DNA of 64,000 bases from Pinus tabuliformis. Its lineage: Eukaryota; Streptophyta; Pinopsida; Pinales; Pinaceae. The DNA is taken from NCBI GenBank assembly GCA_031772625.1, contig CM062816.1, forward strand, positions 633,609,269 through 633,673,268, in the 5' to 3' direction. Positions 35,791 through 46,087 of this stretch are shown one piece after another; position 1 is the stretch's first letter, and every line of letters begins with the position of its first letter. A program made the translations under genes and the position numbers. The notes under the pieces were generated by a model that saw nothing but the letters and a program-made list of their open reading frames with translations, had not been told where the DNA came from and made no database searches.

Positions 35791-36255
35791 GAGCTAGCAT
35801 GGAATATACTAGTTATCATGGTAGTTAGTTTATGGAATACAAATAGGAGTGATTTTCACATTATTGGAATGTTTTGATTGCACTGAATAAAAATCAGTAT
35901 AGAAAAGAATAGTCAAATTATTTTTACCGTAAAAAGTATTGTTTGATGGATAAAAATGGTTTCGAACTTTTTAAGACTATAAAATTTAGAAACTATGACC
36001 TAGCACTTAAATGGGGCTTAAAAGTTTCCATTAAAATATTAAAATATATGTGAAAAATTATTCAGTGGTATATTCTAGATAATAATTTCCCATTTAGTGA
36101 GGAATCGAGTTCCCTAAATATTTTTTTGAATGAAGGGAGGAAATTTTTTCTCATCCTTCTCGCTTAAGTACCCTTTTTCCCTGAGGAGAAAGTCCTTTCA
36201 ACTGTATTTGAAAGAGGTGATTTGAACCCTATGTGGAACTTCCAAAGTTTCTTTA
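35791..36255. other. spacer between element D and element C
   Basis: 465 bp of AT-rich DNA, once continuous with sequence left of 6828. No gene or repeat recognised. Confidence 0.6.
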
Positions 36256-37348
36256 TGTTGTGGGGAAAATGCCTATGCAGGACGATCCTATCCACCTAAG
36301 GTGTGACAGAGCCTTAGCAACAAATAGATACAGCTATTCTGGTTTCTTCCTTTATGAAATGTGAAAGAGGGGAGATTAATGGACTTACCGGTGTCTTCCG
36401 TTTGTCCCTCGATCTAGATCCTCTTCTCTTTGGGTGTTCACAGCTACTTGCCTCCTCGTTCGCCCAAGAGAACAGCTACATGATTCCTGCGAGATCACAA
36501 GAGAACAGCTACTTGTGACAAGAGAACAGCTACTTGCGACAAGAGAAGAACACAACACAAAGGCAAATATTCATATTCATAAATGATTCAGGATTAGAAG
36601 TAAATCAAATACACTAATGCAATCATACAAATACACCAGTATATAGGAGAAAACCAAGATAGCTTTATTGATAAATAACAAGGTTCAGGAAGAGATACAA
36701 CCCAGAGGGCTCCAATCCAGCATCTCCTTCCCAGCAGAATGGAATTCCTATCTTCACCTCCTTTCAAAGCATTAAGCACCCAATGATTCCAGTCTCAAAC
36801 CAACAGCAATTCTTCGCAATAACAAAATCCCAGCCTCCAGATCTCATGGAGGAGAGATCTATATATAGTTATTTTGGAGAGAGGATGAGTCAGCTTGAGA
36901 TCTGACTAGTGTCCTCTCCCTCTCTCAGTTCATGAGTCCACTTGGAGGTTCTTGCTTCCACTTGGAGATTTGGAACCTCTTACTCATCACCAGTCGAATT
37001 CCCTGAGGCAAGTGTCATTTTGGAAGCTTCCTGGCTTCTGACACCTTGAGGAATGAGTCTGCCACATGTCCAAACTCGCTCAGCGCAGGTAGCTAGTGTT
37101 GGAGTTGACATTCAACGCAAGTAGACAGTGGAGCCATTGACATTCAGCACAGATGGTCAATGGAGCAGTTGACATGATCCTGAATTGACTTGTTTTTGAG
37201 CAGTTTCAGGTGGAGAACTTATGTGAATTGCTGTGGTTTGTTAGGCTTGTTCCTCTAGGGGTAGGAACAACATGATTAGGGACTTTGGATCCCTTAGATT
37301 ATGGACATTTCATGCTCAATGCTGTCATGCACAAAAATGTCTATAATA
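36256..37348 (-). repeat. element C 3' LTR (1093 bp)
   Basis: On the + strand from TGTTGTGGGGAAAATGCC to AATGTCTATAATA. It is the reverse complement of the element A LTR with moderate divergence; the last bases read ATA where CA-type termini predict ACA. Holds three copies of CAAGAGAACAGCTAC against two in the 5' LTR. Confidence 0.9.
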
Positions 37349-37363
37349 GTTGCCCCCTAAAGT
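37349..37363 (-). other. element C polypurine tract
   Basis: Reads ACTTTAGGGGGCAAC on the - strand, identical to that of element A. Confidence 0.75.
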
Positions 37364-39300
37364 ATGAGGATGTTTATCGGGTGAAATGCTTTATCCAGGA
37401 GGGTCCAAAGTTCATCCATTTGCTGGGAGGAGACCTGTAATAAGATACAATACAATGCATTATGATTCATACTGCTTTCATGATCTAGCTGAGGCGGGCA
37501 TTTCCATGCTCAGCTTTATAAATTCAGTTTTGTACATAGAACAGACGATCGTCTGATGGTAGACTAATAATTTTGGTGAAATTATCATCCTTTGAGTAGG
37601 ATGATCATCTGCTGCAATGATGTACATGTCAAAATGTCTTTATCTTTCCTGAATATATATCGCAGCCCGGATGGATGAAACTAGATCCGGGGTCTTCAAA
37701 ACTCGTTCGATCTTCACTCTAAGTACAAGTCGATCCATGTGAGAATTGTGCTGAAGTCGAACATGGAAAGACATCACTTGATTACCGGTCAATGAGGTAA
37801 ACCGTTAACAAGCGCGAGAGGAATCACCGATAATGATAATGACCCTCAAGGTACTGCAGTACAGTTCACGTGGTGTGAATAAAGGACTTGGTGTCGAACA
37901 CCACGCAAAATCTCTAGTCAAAGGTCATTGATGTATACCTGTCGCCGGAAGTGAGAAACTTGCCATTGAGGCATGCAAGCTTCAATGTACTGAAGGGGTT
38001 GTTCCTAGATCAACTTCTTGGATAATGAGCTGAAGTCGACAAGAAGCGATCCGTCAAAGGAGGGCCTTAATGAATCCCACATCAGTGACACGGAACGGAG
38101 CTAACGATTTTGATGGAGGTGAAAACGATTCGTGACATATGATTCAGGGTGGCGGTCATGAATGGATGAAGGATAATGTATGGTAGTGGATGGGACCCGG
38201 TTGACTCTTTCTGAATGACTTCTCTTGAAAATATGGCGACACTGATCCAATGGATCGGTAGCATTACCCCAAATATGGATGGTATGGCGAGACCATGGTG
38301 ATTTGACCGGTGAATGAAACAACCCAACCCGATTGTGGTACAAGGGAAAAGTGTCATGTTCAAGAGCGACTTGCTACCATCAAAGTTTTCCTGACTTTAT
38401 CCCAATTTTTCCCCAGTCATTGCTGACCAGTACCTCTTTATTTTTGTCAAGCTTGAGGAGGATAACATATGCTTGTTCTATAACCTTCCCTTTGGGCAAG
38501 CGCATCGGGCAAGCCCATCGCCATGTTTTAACGAGCCTAGAGATAGTGAAACTCGTTCTCGTCTAAAGACAAGTTTGTCGCTATTTAGTGATTTTAACGA
38601 GTCTAACGACAAGGATAACTCGGTCCTTTTCATTTTTAGAGAGTCTGAAAAGGTACATAAAGTTAACTCCAAAATTCCTTTTTCGTCATCTAATCCCTTA
38701 AGTCCGAAAAAGTATAAAACAATACAGAAGGGATGAATTTTCGATAGTTTTAACGAGCCGAACAAAACAAGCGCTCGATCTTTTTGTGCAATAATCCCTC
38801 AGGTCCAAAAAGATTAAATTCTAGAGGAGGGATAGCACTTCCGGTCACTTTAACGAGCTGGAAGGCAAAAACTCGGCAATCTTTCCATTTTTTACGAGTC
38901 AGTTGAAAAGAGCTTAAAGAAGACTCGCCATTTGAGGAACGAGTGATGAACAAGGTTAGCAACTGATTCCAGGTACAGGTTGGAATTTTCCAATCACGGC
39001 AGTGTCACAAGGATGGCTAGGTGAAATCACTCTTCGCAGCTGTTCCTCAAAATGGGTAAACAATCATATGGAGGTGAACGATCGGCCAAATGAAAAGTGG
39101 AGGTGATGGTGCAAACACGACCAAGGCTTTTATGGCAGATAAGGTTACATACACAACGGTTATTTACCGGAATAGGTTCATTTTTTAATGAGCTTGAATG
39201 CGCCAAAACACTGCTCAATCTTATTTTTATTTTTTAACGAGCATGAACTATGTGCTAAAACTGCTCGGATCTTGCGTTTATTTTTTAACGAGCATGAACT
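37364..39300 (-). other. element C 3' region with hairpin chain
   Basis: No recognised coding sequence; collinear with 22261-24458 of element A in reverse. Includes a perfect 9-bp stem at 38778-38814 (ATCTTTTTG/CAAAAAGAT) whose counterpart in A (23026-23056) keeps 6 bp, and TTTTAACGAG loops near 38526, 38592, 38749, 38848, 39232 and 39283. Confidence 0.75.
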
Positions 39301-39320
39301 TTATGCTAAAACTGCTCGTT

Positions 39321-39339
39321 TATATAGTCAAATTTTGAC
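39321..39339 (+). promoter_or_regulatory. candidate promoter of the antisense gene in element C
   Basis: TATATAG at 39321-39327, followed by GTCAAATTTTGAC (inverted pair of TTGAC W-box cores). It lies about 300 bp upstream of the first predicted splice donor and in the same direction as the antisense gene. Assignment is inferred from position and motif only. Confidence 0.4.
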
Positions 39340-39425
39340 TTTTTACCATAACTAGCTTTTCTCTTTTCAAGGATAGTACTGCATTCTCAATTGCTGCATC
39401 AAACTTAGTTAGAAATGAATAACAT

Positions 39426-41175
39426 TTGCTTGAAAATGAGATTAAAACCCTAATATTTCTCTTTGAGCTACGTAAAAAGCAATTAAAAAGTGTTTTTACC
39501 TCTCATTTTACCATTTCATTTGAATTTGGTTTGTTGGAGCTTTGGAGGTGTCTCTTCCCCCTTGATTTTTACCAGCTGATTTCGGGAGATTCTGTGGATG
39601 ATTCTCGGCGCCGTCTGGACCAGGTAGGAGCTAAACCCTAGCTCTTTCTTTTCATGGTTTCATTTTTCCATTCTGTGCCTGTTTCCCTGTCTTTCTGAGC
39701 ACCTGGGGTTTTGTCAGGGCGCCCTGCCATCAACGCAGGTGGTCCATTCGAGACCTGCATTGAATGTCAATCTACCTTAAGGTAGTTTGACCTTCAACGC
39801 AGGTGGGACACTGGTTACCTGCGTTGGACACAAAAACTGGTCTTCTTGCACAGTTTTTTGATGAAATTTTGCCAGTTTCTCATCAAATCCAGGAACTTAC
39901 TCTTTCTCTTGTTTGTTTTGCAGGGATCTTTGAGCAAAATGTCCCTTACATGGCGAGAACGAGAACATGAAGAAGAAGATATGATCGCTCTCCATGACCC
40001 TGTCACGGTGAACGTGCTGCGGAACTGTGGCCTGCTGAAGTTTTTCCGTATCTCTAGCATGACAACACAGATCTCTTTACTACAGTATATGCTTGATGCT
40101 TGGGATCCCATCAACCATGTATTCCAGATTAGGGGAAAATCCATCCCCTTGACCATAGTGGACATTTACTTCTTGACTGGGTTGTCAAGACGGGGGTGCC
40201 CCCATTTCTTTGTCAAGTTCGGCCCGAGGGAATGACTCCGTGAGAGATTATGTCCGCCAGTATTGCAGGGAAGGTTCCCAACCGAGCAGAGACGGCAAGG
40301 TTGTTATCCGTGAGATTACTGACAGGTCTCTCAGGTCCATTCTGTATACTATTGGTAGGATGGCCGGTAGCGCATCTCTACATGTTGCCAACAGATCTTA
40401 TGTGCAGCACGCCTTGGAGTGTCTCCAACCGAAAGTATTCAACTGGTGTGATGCAGTACTTCTTTAGATGAAAATTCAGTTGAACAAGGTAAAGGACGGG
40501 AAGCTGAAGAACTTTGGATTTGGTTCTATTCTGACTGCCTTTGCCTTGGAGAAAATACCACTGATGCAGCCTCAGTATATTACACTCGACCTGCCTTCTC
40601 CTACCGAGCCACGCATGCAGAGATGGGTTGACCACATGTCTAGGCATGCTGGTCAATCTCAGATTACTTTCACTGATACCTTCTTTAGGTGGTTCGAGCA
40701 CCAGGAGATGGTCTATTCCGAGTACCCATATGTTGGCATGGATTTCCGAGGTAATCCGGATTTGGTGTTACCGGATGGCGAACAGTGGGGCGATATTGGT
40801 AAAATCTCTGACCATATCACCGTTTACTGTTTTTATTCATAATTTTGTTGTGCTTTATTCTGTCAAGACTTTTAATCAAACTCTTGTGTGCCTGCAGATG
40901 TTGGTCCTGTTCGTCCAGAAGTTCGTCCGAGACCGCCAGTCGCTGCCCCAGCAGGGGAGCCTGCTGGGAGGGTTATTCTTCGCGACCTTGACGTGACCGA
41001 GACCCTTACAGCTGTGCAGGAGCAGGTTGAGAGCCTTACCCTCGGTATTCCGGATGTACAGATCGACGAGTTACCTTTACAGTTGCAGCGGCATACTACT
41101 GGTGTGCCTAGACGATGGACTCGTCTCTTGCGCATGATTGCACAGGCCGTGACGTGCTATCATGAGCATCACTAG
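39426..41175 (+). pseudogene. antisense gene in element C, plant-mobile-domain-like, with two apparent introns
   Basis: Runs opposite to gag-pol. A first exon (frame open from 39426) ends CTGGACCAG at 39623; intron 1 is 39624-39923 (GTAGGA...TTTTGCAG). The second exon joins in frame and has an ATG at 39939 (MSLTWREREHEEED). Residues after it (LLQYMLDAWDPINHVFQIRG, then IPLTIVDIYFLTGLS) resemble the plant mobile domain / aminotransferase-like family. A frameshift lies near 40210-40235 and a TAG at 40465-40467. Intron 2 is 40799-40897 (GTAAAA...CCTGCAG); splicing keeps the frame into VGPVRPEVRP, ending at 41175. Function unknown; antisense ORFs downstream of pol are known in some Tat elements such as Grande. 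Coding capacity is lost in this copy. Confidence 0.65.
40799..40897 (+). other. predicted 99-bp intron in the antisense gene
   Basis: Donor ATTG/GTAAAATC and acceptor TGCCTGCAG/ATGTTGG with a T-rich tract before it. Removing it joins GAT ATT G to AT GTT GGT and preserves the frame, whereas reading through meets a stop at 40840-40842. Confidence 0.55.
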
Positions 41176-41356
41176 GCTAGGGTGCCCCCTAGCACTTTTG
41201 AGTTTTTGGGTCATGCGACCAATTTTTGTCTTGGTTACAGAACATTATGTGTAAACGATAAACAGCTTTTATATATACATATATATTTTGATTTTCGAGG
41301 TTTATTCTGGTTGAGTTATATGATCCACTTGTACAACATTGATGATGCATTTCTTT

Positions 41357-41782
41357 TTATAAATGTCGCAAATGTCTATCTAACACATAGTTTGCTAATG
41401 AGTCGGTTAATGTGTTTAAGTTCCTGGAAATATGTTGGTATTGAATTAAATCAAACTGTCTTTCCAAAATCTTAACCCTTAGAAACATACGATAAATAGC
41501 TGGATTGCGGACAGAATATATACCATTGAGTTGTAGTATCACGACTTGTGAGTCTTGCCTGACGATTAGTCGGTGTATACCATGGGCGATGGCATCAAAG
41601 AGGAGTTCTATCAACGCGCTATACTCAGTGATATTATTCGTTGATTGCCCAATACACACACCCCTGAAACTCACTAGCTCGTCGCTTGGATCAAAAATGG
41701 CCCAGGCCGCGGAGGACAGGTTCCGTGAACTACGACTCGCTCCGTCAGCATATCCCAGACATGTCTCAGAAAGGTTCGACAT
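41357..41782 (-). CDS. second RNase H of element C (archaeal/plant-type), downstream of integrase
   Basis: An intact 141-codon frame, ATG at 41782. It carries the RNase HI catalytic series: YADGAS (Asp), NNITEYSALIELL (Glu), VRQDSQVVILQLNG (Asp) and TLTDSLANYVLD (last Asp). The order YADGASR....TEY.A....L matches the archaeal-type RNase H acquired by Tat-lineage elements and not the element's own RNase H. It lies 3' of integrase in the integrase frame, separated by a TAA at 41870-41872. The sequence just before the ATG (TTTTTACATTTACTGCAG) looks like a splice acceptor, so it may be expressed by splicing. The only enzyme of C without a visible lesion. Confidence 0.82.
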   Translation of the reverse strand: MSNLSETCLGYADGASRSSRNLSSAAWAIFDPSDELVSFRGVCIGQSTNNITEYSALIELLFDAIAHGIHRLIVRQDSQVVILQLNGIYSVRNPAIYRMFLRVKILERQFDLIQYQHISRNLNTLTDSLANYVLDRHLRHL

Positions 41783-41869
41783 CTGCAGTAAATGTAAAAA
41801 GGTGGATTACTTGACCAAAACAAACACTTTAGCAAAAACAAAATACAACAAAAGCACACAGGTTACTAT

Positions 41870-42526
41870 TTAAGCATAGTAACGCTTGAGGTACAACCCA
41901 TTGTGGGGTTGCACCAGTGGAATTCCATCATAATCCATTAACTCGTAGGCTCCTTTTTCTAACACTCGTTTAACAATATAGGGGCCCATCCATAAGGAAT
42001 TAAATTTACCTGCTCCCAATTTATCGGATTCTTGGTCGTAAAGCAAGACCAAGTCACCTTCTGAGAAGACACGGGGTTTGACATTTTTGTCGAACTGCGC
42101 CTTGACTTGTTTCTTATGGGCTTCGTTAGCCAAAGCGGTGTCACGACGGGTTTCATCCAATTGGATTAATTCCAAGAAACGTGCCTCTTCTTCTGAAGTT
42201 CCGGGGAGGAGATCAATTGCGAGTTTAAGAGACGAAATTTCACACTAGACTGGTAAGACTGCCTCCAGGCCATACACCAGTTGAGAAGGTGTGAACCCAG
42301 TCGCATTCATTACCGATGTTCGGTAAGCCCACAAGGCTGAGTACAGGATTAGGTGCCACCTTCTTTTATGAACCCTGATCATCCTTTGCAACATACGCTT
42401 CAGGACTTTTTTGTTTGCTTCAACTTGTCCATTGGCTTGCGGATAATACGGGGTAGAGCTGTCGTGAGATAGCCCTAGCTTGGCAGCTAATTCAACCATC
42501 ATGTGATTGCGAAAAATGCGATCCAT
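41870..42526 (-). pseudogene. element C integrase, C-terminal part
   Basis: Continues the integrase after a frameshift near 42492-42526: DSSTPYYPQANGQVEANKKV carries the catalytic Glu, then SALWAYRTSVMNATGFTPSQ and LVYGLEAVLPV. A TAG at 42242-42244 interrupts, then the C-terminal tether resumes (LVLLYDQESDKLGAGKFNSL, WMGPYIVKRVLEKGAYEL) and ends at TAA 41870. Confidence 0.88.
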
Positions 42527-44942
42527 GATCTGTCACTATAGCCTGTGGTACGCCGAACCTGGCGACTACATGATTGAAAAAGAAAAGGGCAGTTGTTTCA
42601 CCAGTGTTATCCAATGTAGGCATCGCCTCGGCCCATTTGGCAAAATAGTCCACGGCGACTATAATATACCCATGCCCCCTAGTCGAGGTGGGGTTACATT
42701 GCATGAAATCAATGCCCCATTTGGCGAAAGGCCCAACAGCAACTATTGGCTGTAAAGGTGCGGGTGGTCTTCTGGTTTTGCTATCAAAAATTTGACAAGC
42801 ATGGCAACTTCTGACTGCGATTATGCAATCTTTGAACATGGTTGGCCAGAAGTATCCTGCCCGTAAGATTTTTTGTGCTGTTGCATATCCAGATTGATGC
42901 CCCCCACACGCACCTGAATGACACTCATTCAGGGCTTTTTCGGCCTCCTCATGGGTAAGGCACCTCCTCAGGACTGTATCGATACCACGACGGTAAAGCG
43001 TATCACCGACGATCATGTAGTCTTTAGCTTGGTATCGTATACGTTTCTGTTCAGAGTGAGAGGTGTTAGGCCTAAACTTTTGGGTTTGGAGATAAATTAT
43101 GATATCTCCATACCACTCATTGCTTGTAGATATCATAAACAAATTCTCGTCCACGATTGATTCTTCGGAGGTTTCATCGTTGGACGACGATGGGAGATCG
43201 CACAATAATTCTGCGAAAACTAGAGCTTTCTTTGATTTGGATTTTACAAATTCCAGATCAAACTCTTGAAGGATCGCTATCCATTTTGAATATTTTCCCC
43301 CAAGCAACTGTTGCAATAATATATAAGTCATGGGGTTGCAATCTGATAAAATGGTAGTTTTCCGAAAGAGGACATAATGTCGAAACCTTTGAATCGCTTG
43401 AATAGCTGCAAGTGCTAGTTTTTCAACATAAGAATATTTACTTTCTGTATCATTTAAGTTTTTACTTAAATAATATATAGGATGTTCAATTCCATCGACT
43501 TCTTGAACTAAAACCATCGCAATGGTCGTATCCGCTGCAGCCAGATATAGGTTAAAATCTCTTTGATAGTCTGGGGCATACATTAATGATGCTTTTACTA
43601 GAGAATCTTTCAGAGCATCAAAGGAAGCTTGCGCCACTTGATCCCAAACAAAAGGTACATCCTTTTTCAAAAGACGAGTATAACCTTTAGCAAGTTCTGC
43701 GTAATTTGGAATGAACCTCCTCAGAAAGTTTGCTTTCCCTTGGAGTTTCTGAATCTGAAGCAAATTTGAAGGTGGAGGCAAATTAATGATTACCTGAACC
43801 TTGCAAGGATCGAGACGAATCCCATCTTTAGAGACCACAAAGCCAAGTAAACGACCAGAACCGACGCAAAAAACACATTTGTGCGGATTGAGTCTTATCT
43901 TGCAGTGTCGGCAACGTAGAAATATCGCTCTTAAATGCTGCGGATGATCAGTCTGCTTTCTCGAATGAGCCGGAAGGTCGTCGAGATATGGTTGAACGAT
44001 GTTCTTGATGTCATGGAAGGCATAATTCATTGCCCTCTGAAACGTCGCCCCTGTGTTCTTTAAACCAAAGGGTAATTTTCGATAAGCGAATGTGCCCCAC
44101 GGATAAATAAACGCAGTCTTTGACTGGTCCTGTGGGCGGATATTTATTTGATTATACCCGAAAAATCCATCCATAAATGAAAAGATTTCACATCCGGTGC
44201 ATTCATCAATTATCTGGTCGATGAAGGGTGTAGGGTAGTTGTCCTTTGGACAAGCTTGGTTTACATCCCTATAGTCGACACACACTCTAATCGTCCCTTG
44301 TTTCTTCATAACAGGGACAATATTCGATACCCAATCGGTTAGAGGAACCGGGTAGATGAAACCAGCATGGAGAAGCTTTTCAACTTCTGCCTTAATGGCA
44401 GCGGCTTTCTTGGGGTGCACCTGCCGAAGTCGTTGTCTTACTGGTTTGACATCAGGATACATTTTAATTTCATGTTCAACAATACTCGAGTCAATGCCTA
44501 GCATTTCATCATATGACCAAGCAAAGAAATCTCTGAATTCGCGGAAAAGAGCGTTATATATTTCCAGTTTTGAAGGAGAACAACCTTTGCCGACATAAAT
44601 ATTCTCTACAACATTTGTTTTAGTCGAGATATTTATGGCTATAGTCTCTTCAATATTGGATAAGTTTCGCTCGGAGTCCACCGTATTTACAGTATTTGAT
44701 AGGAATTCAAAGACTGAAGGGTGATAGAGGTCATGTTGAGTATCTTCTTCATATCCTGGAAGAAGGGAACGATGGTGGTGATCATTCCATGGTGTCCCCT
44801 CAATCAACATTGATTGTAGAATTCCTTCGTCAGTCCCATGCACTTTCGACCAAGGATCTAACGGGGTACCATATTCCCTAGACCTATCTACCCAAACGCT
44901 TGACGAGCGTTGACTTGGGTTCGCCTCCCATGCCTGAAACAT
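42492..44942 (-). pseudogene. element C pol: RT, RNase H, integrase N-terminus and core
   Basis: 816 open codons. RT: IRVCVDYRDVNQACPKDNYP, FSFMDGFFGYNQI, FAYRKLPFGLKNTGATFQRA and catalytic PYLDD. RNase H: LYLAAADTTIAMVLVQE, where the usual first catalytic Asp context is altered, fitting the decay of the original RNase H seen in elements that gained a second one. Integrase: zinc-binding H-H-C-C in HSGACGGHQSGYATAQKILR and SCHACQ, then WGIDFMQ and IVTDHGSHF (two catalytic Asp). The frame is lost at the 3' end by a frameshift into the next segment. Upstream a TAG at 44949-44951 separates it from the protease, in the same frame. Confidence 0.93.
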
Positions 44943-44948
44943 TGATTG

Positions 44949-46087
44949 CTACAATATTTCTATAGGGCTTGGGGGCAAAACCATTGCATGATCCATGTCT
45001 TCATTTTCTGCGACCTTCGTGGAAGATATCATGTTGCAGGTTGCTACTAACGCTATGTTTCCTATATAGATGGGAGGCGGAAGCGCGAAAGTTCCCATCA
45101 ACGTGGGGTCTTTCAGTAGGCCTACTCCGATATCTTGAAGCGAATGGTTGCTCTCATGGATCATGGGAATGCTTCCTGTAACTTGTGAACCATTAGGGAG
45201 AAAGTTCTGTTGGTCGACGACCGTAATCCCTCCTTGAAAAGGGAACACGATCTTCCTAAAATAAGTCGACACGACAGCTGCCATGGCATATATCCATGGT
45301 CTTCCCAGTAGGATGTTGTAGTCAAGATTCCCATCGATGACTTCAACATCTATTTCCATTGTTTTTCCCCCTAGTTCAACCTTCAAGTTATTTAGGATTC
45401 TGTACGGGGTGTACGTCCTTCCGTCGAATTCTTTTAATGTCGTCGAAGATCACGACAAGGTCGGAGACCCTAGAGTCTTCCAGCAACTCATCGACATGAT
45501 ACATGTAGATGCCCCCTCATCAATAATTGTTCTGTGAACAGTTTTGTTGAGGGCTTTCACTTGAATAAGGAAAGCTAGTTGAGCCGGTAACTGTGGATCA
45601 TAACCTTTGTGGTCGAAGGATACAAGATTGGAATCCTTAGGATCAACCCCACCAATAGCTGATAACAACGCCTGCCTTTGGGATGGGCAATTTTGTAGTA
45701 CTTCAAGAGTCGACATAGCGGATGGCGATTGGGCCAAATCGTCCACTATGTTATAATGTTGCGCCGCTCTGGCGCGAGGATTAAATGTCGACTTGTGTAC
45801 TACTCCCTTCGGCGGTTTTATTGTTAATTCAGGAATGATGGGCGGTGCAACTTCTGTCGAAGTTGTTGTCGAACTACTAGGTTGATCTTTACCTTTGTCG
45901 TTCGACAGCTGAGGATTCCCGTAATCTTTGTTCCTTGTCGAAATCAAAGCATCATTTTGTTTCTTGGAGATTGACAACATTAGCACTTGCGACGGGGAAT
46001 CATTTCCATTTTCAACCAGATTTTGACCTTGATTGGGAAACGGATCAGTTAACACGGCTGAGGTGTGTGAAATTTTGAAGAACCTTT
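44949..46087 (-). pseudogene. element C protease and gag-protease linker
   Basis: Retropepsin with TIIDEGASTCIMSMSCWKTL (active-site Asp) and later LDYNILLGRPWIYAMAAV. A TGA at 45450-45452 splits it after GSPTLS; the frame on both sides is the same (45450-46055 and 44949-45386). About 130 residues of Ser/Thr/Pro-rich linker precede it. Closely matches the protease of element A. Confidence 0.87.
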
